A stretch of DNA of 64,000 nucleotides from Croceibacterium aestuarii (GTDB taxonomy: Bacteria > Pseudomonadota > Alphaproteobacteria > Sphingomonadales > Sphingomonadaceae), in the NCBI RefSeq assembly GCF_030657335.1, contig NZ_CP131039.1:1814501-1878500 (forward strand). Direction: 5' to 3'. This document shows positions 36,577-44,225 of the stretch, one piece after another. The notes beneath the pieces were generated by a model. It ran no database searches. It saw nothing but the letters and a program-made list of their open reading frames with translations, and was not told the DNA's origin. The position numbers and the translations under genes were made by a program. Positions within the stretch are counted from its first letter, which is position 1; the number at the start of each line of letters is the position of its first letter.

Positions 36577-37680
36577 TCAGTCGAGCCGGTGAACCCAGCC
36601 GTGGCGGTCCTCGATGACGCCGCGCTGGATGCCGACAAGCTTTTCGCGGATCCGCCCGGTCAGCTGGCCGGGCCCGCCGCCGCCGATGGTGAACTCGCCG
36701 TCGGTGCTGGCGACCTTGCCGACCGGGGTGACCACCGCGGCGGTACCGCAGGCGAAGGTTTCGAGCAGGCGTCCGCTCTCCGCATCGGCGCGCCACTGGC
36801 CATAGCTGTAGCGGCCTTCCTTCACCGTCAGCCCTTCCTCGCGGGCCAGTTGGATGATCGAATCGCGGGTAATGCCGGGCAGGATTGTGCCGGTCAGCTC
36901 GGGCGTCAGCAGCGTTCCGTCGTCGAAGGCGAAGAACAGGTTCATGCCGCCCAGTTCCTCGATCCACTTGCGCTCGGCCGCGTCGAGGAAGCAGACCTGG
37001 TCGTAGCCCTTGGCGACGGCGTTGGCGTGGGGGACCAGGCTGGCGGCATAATTGCCGCCGCACTTGGCCGCGCCGGTGCCGCCAGGCGCGGCGCGGGTAT
37101 AATCTTGCGAAACCCAGATCGATACTGCCGGGACCCCCGACTTGAAGTAATTGCCCGCCGGGCTGGCGATGACGAGGAATTTGTACTGCTTCGCCGGGCG
37201 CACGCCGAGGAAGGCCTCGGAAGCGAACATGAAGGGGCGCAGGTAGATCGAGCCACCCTCGACCGGCGGGAACCACGCCTTGTCGGCCAGCACCAGCTGG
37301 CGGACCGCTTCGACGAACACCTCTTCGGGCAGGTGCGGCATGGCGAGGCGATCGGCCGAGGCGTTGAACCGGCGCGCGTTCTCTTCGGGACGGAACAGCG
37401 CCATCGTGTCATCGGCCAGCTTGTAGGCCTTCATGCCCTCGAAGATTTCCTGGGCGTAGTGCAGCACCGCGCAGGCCGGGTCGAGGCTGAGCGGCCGGCG
37501 CGGACCCAGCGTCGCCGAATGCCAGCCCCGATCGGCGTCGAAGTCGATCGACACCATGTGGTCGGTGAACAGCGTGCCGAACCCGGGATTGGCGATCGCC
37601 TGGTCGCGGCTCGCGCCGGGAACCGGGGCGGGGTGGGGAATTCTGGCGAAGTCGAGCGAATGACCGGCGGTGGCGTGCAT
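36577..37680 (-). CDS. ilvE: branched-chain amino-acid aminotransferase
   Basis: 367-residue fold-type IV PLP enzyme catalysing the last step of Leu, Ile and Val synthesis and its reverse. It is of the eukaryote-like long class. PLP Lys 206 is in TGAAKCGGNYA, preceded by the VLHYAQEIFEGMKAY block and followed by the FACGTAAVVTPVG phosphate-binding block. The gene has its own AT-rich upstream region with a long inverted repeat. No ribosome-binding site is strong, AGGAACACTCGC being the best. Confidence 0.95.
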   Translation of the reverse strand: MHATAGHSLDFARIPHPAPVPGASRDQAIANPGFGTLFTDHMVSIDFDADRGWHSATLGPRRPLSLDPACAVLHYAQEIFEGMKAYKLADDTMALFRPEENARRFNASADRLAMPHLPEEVFVEAVRQLVLADKAWFPPVEGGSIYLRPFMFASEAFLGVRPAKQYKFLVIASPAGNYFKSGVPAVSIWVSQDYTRAAPGGTGAAKCGGNYAASLVPHANAVAKGYDQVCFLDAAERKWIEELGGMNLFFAFDDGTLLTPELTGTILPGITRDSIIQLAREEGLTVKEGRYSYGQWRADAESGRLLETFACGTAAVVTPVGKVASTDGEFTIGGGGPGQLTGRIREKLVGIQRGVIEDRHGWVHRLD

Positions 37681-37720
37681 GCGAGTGTTCCTGACTATGT
37701 GGTGCTACGAATGACCGATA

Positions 37721-37748
37721 ATTTCAAATCTCGCAAGAGAAATGAAAT
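37721..37748. promoter_or_regulatory. near-perfect 12-base inverted repeat upstream of ilvE
   Basis: ATTTCAAATCTC (37721-37732), four bases, GAGAAATGAAAT (37737-37748): 10 of 12 positions are complementary. It is in the only AT-rich patch of the ilvE upstream region, 41 bases before the ATG. Leucine-responsive (Lrp/AsnC) or a related regulator is the natural suspect for a branched-chain gene, but that is inference. Confidence 0.55.
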
Positions 37749-37889
37749 AAATGGTAAGTCGTGCAACCACTCTTCGCCGCACTAGCCGGAACCGACGCCG
37801 ATTAGAAGGGCGGGGCGGCAGCGAAAAAGATGCGGAAACCGGTTCAGCTTGCGAGGGGGACCTGCCCAAACCGCGCCGGCGGAAAATGA

Positions 37890-37925
37890 GAAGGCCGGCT
37901 CCGCCTGTCGGTGGAACCGGCCTTC
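37890..37925 (-). terminator. intrinsic terminator of the 37.98 kb minus-strand small-ORF transcript
   Basis: GAAGGCCGG (37890-37898) pairs exactly with CCGGCCTTC (37917-37925), with extra pairing inside the loop. On the minus strand it is followed by TCATTTTCC. It lies about 58 bases after the small ORF stop and 210 bases before ilvE, so it separates that transcript from ilvE. Confidence 0.7.
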
Positions 37926-37982
37926 ACATGGTCAGCGGTCGTTTAAACCGCTCACGAAGCCTCTATCGGCGGTTTTCAGAGG

Positions 37983-38039
37983 TTACCGATAGTGCTCCGC
38001 GCGGGTCGTTTCCGACCTCCCTGCTGAACCATGAGACAT
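37983..38039 (-). CDS. 18-residue small ORF with a ribosome-binding site complementary to 14 bases of the 16S tail
   Basis: Encodes MSHGSAGRSETTRAEHYR. The bases before the ATG, AAAGGAGGTGATCC (38054-38041), pair without mismatch with the 3' tail of 16S rRNA (GGATCACCTCCTTT), far more than the usual 4-6 bases, with correct spacing to the ATG (7 bases from GGAGG). The stop is in a hairpin (CTATCGG with CCGATAG). The peptide is hydrophilic and basic/acidic mixed, with no membrane segment and none of the Ile/Leu/Val codons a branched-chain attenuator would need. It could be a translated leader, a small protein, or part of an RNA whose real function is the ribosome-binding sequence. Confidence 0.55.
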   Translation of the reverse strand: MSHGSAGRSETTRAEHYR

Positions 38040-38069
38040 CGGATCACCTCCTTTCGCGCTTTGAAGCCA

Positions 38070-38118
38070 GGCCCCCGCTTCACCGGGGGCCAAGGCCTGC
38101 GTGGACCGCTGGCCTTGG
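38070..38118 (-). ncRNA. two stable hairpins in the leader of the small ORF
   Basis: Just upstream of the strong Shine-Dalgarno sequence, GGCCCCC and GGGGGCC (38070-38091) form a perfect stem of seven pairs, and CCAAGGCC and GGCCTTGG (38090-38118) form an adjacent stem of eight. The two share a base or two, so they could be alternative or stacked. Together with the downstream hairpins this makes the whole 37.89-38.12 kb transcript strongly structured. No known RNA family is recognised. Confidence 0.45.
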
Positions 38119-38193
38119 ACGCAATCTGAGTCGTCTTGGCCTCGAACACAAGACTTGCATTTCAGTTTTTCACTGTCAGAATCCTGCGCTTCC

Positions 38194-38226
38194 GGCTCGG
38201 GGTGCCCCCGGGCCCTTTTGTTTTTT
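38194..38226 (+). terminator. strong plus-strand intrinsic terminator without an obvious gene
   Basis: GGCTCGGGG, loop TGC, CCCCGGGCC makes a nine-pair stem (one U-G), immediately followed by C and TTTTGTTTTTT (38216-38226). This is a textbook terminator for plus-strand transcription, yet no plus-strand gene precedes it: ilvE is divergent. It implies an unannotated plus-strand RNA ending here, antisense to the small ORF. Confidence 0.75.
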
Positions 38227-38264
38227 CGAGCGGCAATCGCGCCGCTCATCCTCGGAAACGGGAA

Positions 38265-38813
38265 TCACCGGCAATCGTCGATCACCCGGCTGATCTCGGG
38301 CCAGGCCGGCAGGTACAGCGTATTGAGGCCGAACACCTCCACCGCGAAGCGGCCCTTCGAAAAGGCGATCGCATCGAGGAAGGAATCGCGCGCCGGAAGC
38401 GAGGCGTGCATCGTTGGCGGCTCGTCATTGTCGGGGCTGGCAGTCAGTGTGCGGTCGGCGGTTTCGGTGTGGACCTGCATCGGGATCGCCGCGGAGGTGC
38501 GGCCGGAGCGTACGAGACTCACCGTGCCGGCGGCGCGGTTGCACACGAAGGCAAAGCGCGTCTCCCCGGGCGAAGGCCCGAAGCGGGCGGTGCTGCCACC
38601 CGGTACGGCGCTGTAGGTCCAGTCGCCCGGCGTCTGCGGGGCATCCATCCAGTTGTCGAAAGTCGGGGTGATGACCTCTTCGGGGGCCTGGCTCGGTGCC
38701 GGGCGCGGCGGGGCCGGTACGGGGCTTGGCGCGGGCGCCGGCGCCGGAGCCGACGGCACGCAGGCTGCCAGCGCGATGAAGGGCAGGGCGATCAGCAGGC
38801 GCAGCGCGGTCAT
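38265..38813 (-). CDS. lipoprotein, unknown function
   Basis: 182 residues. A lipobox LAAC follows a short hydrophobic segment, then a Pro/Ala-rich linker of about 30 residues (repeated APAP and PAPS units). The mature domain (about 50-180) has no family I recognise; it has two Cys residues (one at NRAAG, one at the end) and the block DNWMDAPQTPGDWTYS. Its ATG is on the opposite strand from tlyA, the two starts 63 bases apart. Confidence 0.8.
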   Translation of the reverse strand: MTALRLLIALPFIALAACVPSAPAPAPAPSPVPAPPRPAPSQAPEEVITPTFDNWMDAPQTPGDWTYSAVPGGSTARFGPSPGETRFAFVCNRAAGTVSLVRSGRTSAAIPMQVHTETADRTLTASPDNDEPPTMHASLPARDSFLDAIAFSKGRFAVEVFGLNTLYLPAWPEISRVIDDCR

Positions 38814-38876
38814 CGCACCGCTGTGGCCGATGCGCGGGATTGGCTCAAGCGGGCTGAAACGGTTAAGCGCATGCAT

Positions 38877-39617
38877 ATGGCGAAACAACGCATCGACCAG
38901 CTTCTGGTGTCCCGCGGGCTGGCCGAAAGCCGTACCCGCGCCCAAGCGCTGATCATGGCGGGGCTGGTTTTCATCGATACTCGCAAAGTCGACAAGCCCG
39001 GCCAGCAAGTGGCGGAAGACGCGGATATTGTCGTCAAGGGGCGTGACCATCCCTGGGTCAGCCGCGGCGGGGTCAAGCTCGCGCACGCGATCGACAAATT
39101 CGGCCTCGATCCGCGCGGCGCGGTGGCGATGGACATTGGCAGTTCGACCGGGGGCTTTACCGACGTCCTGCTGCAGGGCGGAGCGGAGCATGTCTTCGCG
39201 GTCGATTCCGGCACCAACCAACTCGCCTGGAAACTGCGGCAGGACCCGCGCGTGACCGTGTTCGAACAGACCAGCGCGCGAATCCTCACTCCCGAGCAGA
39301 TCGATCGCCCTTGCACCTGGGTGGTTTGCGACGCGTCGTTCATCTCGCTCGCCAAGGTCCTGGAAAGGCCGCTCGAGCTTGCCGCGCCAGACTGCCGTCT
39401 CGTTGCGCTGATCAAGCCCCAGTTCGAGGTCGGGCGCGAGGAAGTCGGCAAGGGCGGGGTGGTGCGAGATCCGGATCTGCACGCCCGCGTTTGCGGCGAA
39501 CTGCGCGAATGGCTCGAAGGCTCGGGCTGGACTGTCGAGGGCATCGTGGAGAGCCCGATAACCGGGCCGGAAGGGAACGTGGAATTTCTCATTGCGGCCC
39601 GGCGGGGGACGGCCTGA
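38877..39617 (+). CDS. tlyA: TlyA-family rRNA 2'-O-methyltransferase / haemolysin A
   Basis: 246 residues. An S4 RNA-binding domain (about 1-62, RIDQLLVSRGLAESRTRAQ) precedes an FtsJ-like Rossmann methyltransferase domain with the SAM loop DIGSSTGGFTDVLLQ. TlyA methylates C1409 of 16S and C1920 of 23S rRNA in mycobacteria and makes some bacteria capreomycin-sensitive; it was first called a haemolysin. ATG at 38877 or two codons upstream; the N-terminus fits the former. Confidence 0.93.
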   Translation: MAKQRIDQLLVSRGLAESRTRAQALIMAGLVFIDTRKVDKPGQQVAEDADIVVKGRDHPWVSRGGVKLAHAIDKFGLDPRGAVAMDIGSSTGGFTDVLLQGGAEHVFAVDSGTNQLAWKLRQDPRVTVFEQTSARILTPEQIDRPCTWVVCDASFISLAKVLERPLELAAPDCRLVALIKPQFEVGREEVGKGGVVRDPDLHARVCGELREWLEGSGWTVEGIVESPITGPEGNVEFLIAARRGTA

Positions 39618-39681
39618 GCGGCGCCGTTGCGCCCGCCGCGGGTCACCGCCAATATCCGCGCACCGAATCAAGGGAATTCGA

Positions 39682-40236
39682 ATGAACCGCCTCGCTTCGC
39701 CCGCCCAGCTTCGCGCCAGCTTCATCCGCTGGGCGCTGTTCGTCGTTCCGGCGGTCCTGCTGCTCGGGTTCCTGTCCGGACAAGTCGCGGGGAGCACCGC
39801 GGCCTCGCCCTGGTTCGTCGCTCTCGACAAGCCGGCGACATTCCCGCCGCCCGCGACCTTCGGCATCGTCTGGTCCATTCTCTATGTCCTGATGGGACTG
39901 GCGCTGGCGCTGGTCTGCGCGGCGTGGGGCGCGCGGGCGCGCGGTCTGGCCATCGCCGCCTTCATCGTCCAGCTGCTCGTCAATCTGGCCTGGTCGCCGA
40001 CCTTCTTCGCCCTGCACGAGATCACCTGGGCGCTCGGCTTGATCGTGCTGCTCGACGTTCTTGTCGGCGTCACCGTCGTGTTGTTCCTGCGCGTGCGGCG
40101 TGTCGCTGGACTGCTGTTGCTCCCCTACCTCGCGTGGATCCTGTTCGCGACCTTGCTCAATTGGCAGTTCCTGCAATTGAACCCTGGGGCCGACGGCGCC
40201 GACGTCAGCGGCTCGGTGCAGCGGATTGAATTGTAG
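39682..40236 (+). CDS. tspO: TspO/MBR family tryptophan-rich sensory protein
   Basis: 184-residue membrane protein with five helices. Conserved Trp/Pro motifs are visible (WFVALDKPATFPPPATFGIVW, WSPTFFALHE, LPYLAWILFATLLNW in short blocks). TspO binds porphyrins and regulates oxygen-dependent gene expression in Rhodobacter. SD AAGGGAATTCGA precedes the ATG. Followed after 24 bases by ubiK. Confidence 0.94.
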   Translation: MNRLASPAQLRASFIRWALFVVPAVLLLGFLSGQVAGSTAASPWFVALDKPATFPPPATFGIVWSILYVLMGLALALVCAAWGARARGLAIAAFIVQLLVNLAWSPTFFALHEITWALGLIVLLDVLVGVTVVLFLRVRRVAGLLLLPYLAWILFATLLNWQFLQLNPGADGADVSGSVQRIEL

Positions 40237-40260
40237 GCGCAAGTGGTCCAGATAGGACGT

Positions 40261-40509
40261 ATGCAGAGCGAAAATCCCCTCGTTGCCGACTTGGTCAAGA
40301 TGGCCAACGCCGCCGCCGGCACCTTTGCCGGCATGACCCGCGAAGCGCGCGAGGGCGCACGCGAGCGGATGAAGGAGGCCCTCGGCGGCCTCGACTTCGT
40401 CAGCCGCGAGGAATTCGACGCGGTCAAGGACATGGCCGCCAAGGCCCGCGAACAGGCCGACGCGCTCGCCGAGCGCGTCGCGGCGCTCGAAGCCAAGCTG
40501 CAAAAGTAG
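40261..40509 (+). CDS. ubiK: UbiK/BMFP-family ubiquinone biosynthesis accessory factor
   Basis: 82-residue coiled-coil protein starting MQSENPLVADLVKMANAAAG and ending in a heptad-rich ALAERVAALEAKLQK. UbiK stimulates aerobic ubiquinone synthesis together with UbiJ. An ATG 6 codons upstream lacks support from family length. Small, soluble, amphipathic first helix. Confidence 0.85.
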   Translation: MQSENPLVADLVKMANAAAGTFAGMTREAREGARERMKEALGGLDFVSREEFDAVKDMAAKAREQADALAERVAALEAKLQK

Positions 40510-40565
40510 CTCGCCCGCCGCGCGAAAGCGGTGCAAGGCCCTCCCGCAACACGGAGAGGATCCCC

Positions 40566-41078
40566 ATGAGTTTCAGCATTTACGAATCGTCGGCGCCGGT
40601 TTTCGTCAAGATGCTCGGCAACATGCGCGCCTGGATCGACAAGGCGGCGGCGGAGAAGCCCGAAACGAACCTCGTCGAAGCCCGGCTGGCCGAGGATATG
40701 CGCCCGCTCGCCGCGCAGTACCAGATGGCTTCGGACTCGGCGAAGAACGCAATCGCCCGGCTGCTCGGCATCGATCCGCCGTCGATGCCTGATACCGAAG
40801 CGAGCCTGGCCGAGCTGCAGGAGCGCTGCGACAAGACCATCGCGTTCATCGAGAGTGTCGACCCCGCGGCGTTCGCCGGCGCCGAAGACCGCGCCATCGA
40901 GATGAAGTTCCCCAACGGCATGGGCTATCGCTGGACCGGCGCCGACTACTTGCGCGATTTCGCCCTGCCCAACTTCTATTTCCACGCCACGACCGCCTAC
41001 GCGATCATGCGCGCCGAGGGCGTTTCGCTCGGCAAGCCCGATTTCCTCCAGCACCTGGGGCCCCCCGAGCAGTTCTAG
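40566..41078 (+). CDS. DUF1993 family protein
   Basis: 170-residue DinB-like helical-bundle protein. The blocks PVFVKMLGNMRAWIDKAAAEK and ALPNFYFHATTAYAIMRAEGVSLGKPDFL are characteristic of DUF1993. The His of FYFHATTAY sits where DinB proteins bind metal, but the full three-His set is not obvious. Activity unknown. CGGAGAGGATCCCC is a good ribosome binding site. recO follows four bases after the stop. Confidence 0.88.
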   Translation: MSFSIYESSAPVFVKMLGNMRAWIDKAAAEKPETNLVEARLAEDMRPLAAQYQMASDSAKNAIARLLGIDPPSMPDTEASLAELQERCDKTIAFIESVDPAAFAGAEDRAIEMKFPNGMGYRWTGADYLRDFALPNFYFHATTAYAIMRAEGVSLGKPDFLQHLGPPEQF

Positions 41079-41081
41079 CGC

Positions 41082-41681
41082 ATGGACATCCGCGCTCCTG
41101 CGATTCTCTGCGCGGCGCGTCCGCATGGCGAAACGGCGGTGATCGCGCGGCTGCTCACCGCCGATTACGGGCTGGTCGCGGGCTATGTCGCCGGGGGCAG
41201 GGGGCGCCAGCTGCGTCCGGTCGTCATCCCCGGCAATCTGGTCGAGGTCGAGCTGCGTTCGAAATCCGCTAGCCAGTTGCCCTTCGCTCGGCTCGAACTG
41301 GTCGAAAGCCGCGGGCCGTGGCTGGGCGAGCCGCTGCCCGCAGCGGCGATCCAGTGGGCCACGGCCCTCACCGCGACCGCCTTGCCCGAGCGGCATCCCT
41401 ATCCTTCGCTGTGGAGCGCGCTCGGCGGACTGCTCGACGCGATCTGCCATGCGCCCTCGGCGCGCGGCTGGGCGCGGGCGCTCGCCGGCTATGAAATCTT
41501 GCTGCTGCGCGAGCTGGGCTATGGCGGCGCCGGGGGCGTGCCCGAGGGCGAGCTTCCCGAAATCCTCGATACCCTGGGCAGGCTGGCCGCGCCGCTCGAC
41601 CACTACCTGCTTGCCGACCGGCGGGGAGACGTTATGGCCGCGCGCACTCGATTGCTCGAACTGCTCGGACGAATGGCATGA
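41082..41681 (+). CDS. recO: DNA repair protein RecO (short form)
   Basis: 199-residue RecO, a recombination mediator that loads RecA with RecR. The N-terminal OB fold ([29 protein letters not shown]) and the RLLELL-type end are recognisable. It is about 40 residues shorter than usual and ends without the C-terminal CxxC zinc-finger pairs of E. coli-size relatives. Overlaps leuB by four bases. Confidence 0.88.
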   Translation: MDIRAPAILCAARPHGETAVIARLLTADYGLVAGYVAGGRGRQLRPVVIPGNLVEVELRSKSASQLPFARLELVESRGPWLGEPLPAAAIQWATALTATALPERHPYPSLWSALGGLLDAICHAPSARGWARALAGYEILLLRELGYGGAGGVPEGELPEILDTLGRLAAPLDHYLLADRRGDVMAARTRLLELLGRMA

Positions 41682-42736
41682 AGATCGCGGTTTTACCTGG
41701 TGACGGCATCGGCCCTGAGATCATGGCCGAAGCGCGCAAGGTGCTCGATGGGCTGGATCTCCCCGGCCTGACGCTGTGGGAAGCCGACGTCGGCGGCATC
41801 GGCTACAAGCGCCACGGCCACCCGCTGCCGCCCGAGACCCTCGAAATGGCGAAGGGCGCCGACGCCGTGCTGTTCGGTGCAGTGGGCGATCCGTCGTGCG
41901 ACAGTCTCGAGCGTCACCTGCGGCCCGAACAGGCGATCCTCGGGCTGCGCAGCGCCCTCGGCCTGTTCGCCAACCTGCGCCCGGCGACGATGTTTCCCGG
42001 GCTCGAGGACCTATCCGCCCTGCGCCCCGAGATCGCCCGGAAGATCGACCTGCTGATCGTGCGCGAGCTCAACGGCGACGTCTATTTCGGCGAAAAGGCC
42101 ATCCGCACGCTCGACGACGGGCGGCGCCAGGGCTTCGACTTCATGTCCTATGCCGAGGACGAAGTGCGGCGCATCGCCCATGTCGGCTTCAAGGCCGCGC
42201 AAGGCCGCAAGGGCCGCTTGTGCAGCGTCGACAAGGCCAACGTGCTCGAGACCAGTCAGCTGTGGCGCGACGTGGTGATCGAGGTCTCGGCCGAATACCC
42301 CGAGGTGGAATTGACCCACATGTACGTCGACAACGCGGCGATGCAGCTGGTCCGCGATCCGGGACAGTTCGACACCGTCGTCACCGGCAATCTGTTCGGC
42401 GACATCCTCTCCGACCAGGCCTCGATGTGCGTCGGCTCGATCGGCCTGCTCGCCAGCGCGAGCCTCGGCGAGACGCGGACCGAGTTCGGCACCAAGGGCC
42501 TGTACGAGCCGATCCACGGCAGCGCCCCCGATATCGCCGGTACCGGCAAGGCCAACCCGATGGCGATGATCCTCTCGGCGGCGATGATGCTGCGCCATTC
42601 GTTCGGCCGCGAAGCGGAGGCGCAGCGGATCGAGGCGGCCGTGGCCCAGGCCCTGGCCGACGGCGTCAAGGGCGCCGACCTCGGCGGCAGTTCCGGCACT
42701 GCCGAAGTGGGCGAGGCGGTGCTCGCCCGGCTCTGA
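41678..42736 (+). CDS. leuB: 3-isopropylmalate dehydrogenase
   Basis: 352-residue NAD-dependent beta-decarboxylating dehydrogenase of leucine synthesis. It starts with [14 protein letters not shown], the GDGIGPE substrate loop, and contains the signature near [19 protein letters not shown] plus the NADP/NAD-selecting [11 protein letters not shown]. It is oddly coupled to recO by an ATGA overlap rather than to leuCD, which are not in the window. Confidence 0.95.
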   Translation: MKIAVLPGDGIGPEIMAEARKVLDGLDLPGLTLWEADVGGIGYKRHGHPLPPETLEMAKGADAVLFGAVGDPSCDSLERHLRPEQAILGLRSALGLFANLRPATMFPGLEDLSALRPEIARKIDLLIVRELNGDVYFGEKAIRTLDDGRRQGFDFMSYAEDEVRRIAHVGFKAAQGRKGRLCSVDKANVLETSQLWRDVVIEVSAEYPEVELTHMYVDNAAMQLVRDPGQFDTVVTGNLFGDILSDQASMCVGSIGLLASASLGETRTEFGTKGLYEPIHGSAPDIAGTGKANPMAMILSAAMMLRHSFGREAEAQRIEAAVAQALADGVKGADLGGSSGTAEVGEAVLARL

Positions 42737-42782
42737 AGCCGCGCAACGTTTTATTGATATTTACCATATATCCGCCGAAGCG

Positions 42783-43925
42783 ATGGATATGACGCACGCT
42801 GCCCTTGCCGACGCCGTCGAGGCTGCCGATCGGCCGCTCGAGCTGGCGATCGTGCTGCCCACCCTCAACGAGAAGGCCAACATCGCGCCGATGGTCGCAC
42901 GGCTCGAAGCGGCGCTCGGGCCAAGCGGCTGGGAAGCGGTGTTCGTCGACGACAATTCGAAGGACGGCACCGCCGAGGAGGCGCGCCGCATCGGCCAGAC
43001 CGACCCGCGTATCCGCGTGATCCAGCGCATCGGCCGCCGCGGCCTCGCCAGCGCCGCGATCGAGGGCATGTGCGCCACCGCCGCGCCCTATGTCGCGGTG
43101 ATGGACGCCGACCACCAGCACGATCCCGCGCTGCTGCTCGACATGCTCGCCGCGGTGAAGTCGGGTGAATACGATCTCGCCTATGCCAGCCGCTTTGCCG
43201 CCGGCGGCAGCGCCGAGGGTCTTTCCAGCAAGGGGCGCGAGAAGGGGTCGAAATTCGCCAACGCACTCGCCCGCAAGCTGACCGGCACCGAGCTGACCGA
43301 CGCCATGAGCGGTTTCTTCCTGCTTCGCGCCGACCAGCTGCGCAGCCAGGCCGACCGCCTGACCGGCATCGGTTTCAAGATCATGCTCGACATCCTCGCC
43401 ACGGCCGAGCCCAAGCTCCGCGTAAAGGAATTCCCTTTGAAATTCGCCCAACGCGCCGCCGGTGAATCCAAGCTCGACCACGGCGTCGTGCTCGATTTCC
43501 TCGCCGGCCTCTACGAACGCTGGTTCGGCCGCTACATCCCGACGCGCTTCGCGCTTTTCGGCACCGTGGGCGGCCTCGGCGTGCTCGTGCACATGGCGGT
43601 GGTGGGTCTGTTCTACAAACTGCTCGGGACCAGCTTCACCTGGGGCGTGGCGATTGCGACCGTGGTGGCGATGACCTTCAACTTCTGGCTCAACAACCTG
43701 CTGACCTACCGCGACCAGAAGCTCGCCGGTGTGGAAAGCCTGTTCTACGGCTGGATCAAGTTCTGCCTCGCCTGTTCGATCGGCGCGCTGGCCAACGTCG
43801 CCGTCTCCAGCATGCTCGATGCGATCGGCTTCCACTGGTACGCCGCTGCGCTGATCGGCGTGATCATCGCCTCGGTTTGGAACTACGCGCTGTCGAGCAA
43901 GTTCGTCTGGGGCCGCTTCAGATAG
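42783..43925 (+). CDS. GT2 dolichol-phosphate mannosyltransferase-like/GtrA fusion
   Basis: 380 residues. The N-terminal 240 are a GT-A family 2 domain with VFVDDNSKDGT and the DXD-type metal site MDADHQHD. The C-terminal 120 are a GtrA-like domain with four membrane helices. Such proteins make polyprenyl-phosphate sugars for membrane glycosylation. It faces the PMT gene across a small protein gene, and such lipid-linked sugars are the usual donors for PMT-type enzymes, so the two may act in one pathway. ATG lies in an AT-rich intergenic patch with a GATAT-N7-ATATC dyad. Confidence 0.9.
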   Translation: MDMTHAALADAVEAADRPLELAIVLPTLNEKANIAPMVARLEAALGPSGWEAVFVDDNSKDGTAEEARRIGQTDPRIRVIQRIGRRGLASAAIEGMCATAAPYVAVMDADHQHDPALLLDMLAAVKSGEYDLAYASRFAAGGSAEGLSSKGREKGSKFANALARKLTGTELTDAMSGFFLLRADQLRSQADRLTGIGFKIMLDILATAEPKLRVKEFPLKFAQRAAGESKLDHGVVLDFLAGLYERWFGRYIPTRFALFGTVGGLGVLVHMAVVGLFYKLLGTSFTWGVAIATVVAMTFNFWLNNLLTYRDQKLAGVESLFYGWIKFCLACSIGALANVAVSSMLDAIGFHWYAAALIGVIIASVWNYALSSKFVWGRFR

Positions 43926-43945
43926 GCCGAACCGAGGCGCGCGGC

Positions 43946-43971
43946 GGAACCGCCTGCAAAGGTTGCCCGTT
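43946..43971 (+). promoter_or_regulatory. EcfG-type general stress promoter of the PLDc_N gene
   Basis: GGAAC (43946-43950), exactly 17 bases, CGTT (43968-43971): full match to the EcfG consensus. The gene starts at 44025, so a leader of about 45 bases is expected. Confidence 0.8.
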
Positions 43972-44024
43972 GATGCCCCTGTAGACAGCGCACCATTCGC
44001 GCATCGCAGACACAGGAGCATCAA

Positions 44025-44210
44025 ATGGGTACCATTCTCGGCATCATCGTCCTCGTCATCGACATCTGGGCGATCATCAACATCGTCGGCAGCGGCGCAT
44101 CGCTCGGCGGCAAGATACTTTGGGCGCTTGGCGTGCTCATCTTCCCGGTCATCGGTGCCGCGGTTTGGTATTTCGCCGGCCCCCGCGGCGACACGCGCGC
44201 CATCGCATAA
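44025..44210 (+). CDS. small membrane protein with a PLDc_N-type domain
   Basis: 61 residues, two transmembrane segments with IWAIINIVGSG between them and LWALGVLIFPVIGAAVWYFAGP, the pattern of the phospholipase-D nuclease N-terminal domain (PLDc_N) in small free-standing form. GACACAGGAGCATCAA precedes the ATG (AGGAG). The upstream EcfG promoter makes it a likely stress-induced envelope protein. Confidence 0.85.
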   Translation: MGTILGIIVLVIDIWAIINIVGSGASLGGKILWALGVLIFPVIGAAVWYFAGPRGDTRAIA

Positions 44211-44225
44211 AGCGCGCAAACGTTC

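Noticed and set aside
37681..38039. An attenuator leader peptide for ilvE
   Set aside because: The small peptide has no Ile, Val or Leu codons, and the terminator lies 210 bases before the ilvE start, so ordinary branched-chain attenuation does not fit.
37983..38054. A fragment of 16S rRNA (GGATCACCTCCTTT on the plus strand)
   Set aside because: Only the short tail matches; nothing upstream resembles 16S. On the minus strand it is a correctly spaced ribosome binding site, so it is treated as that, though a plus-strand mimic RNA is kept as an alternative.
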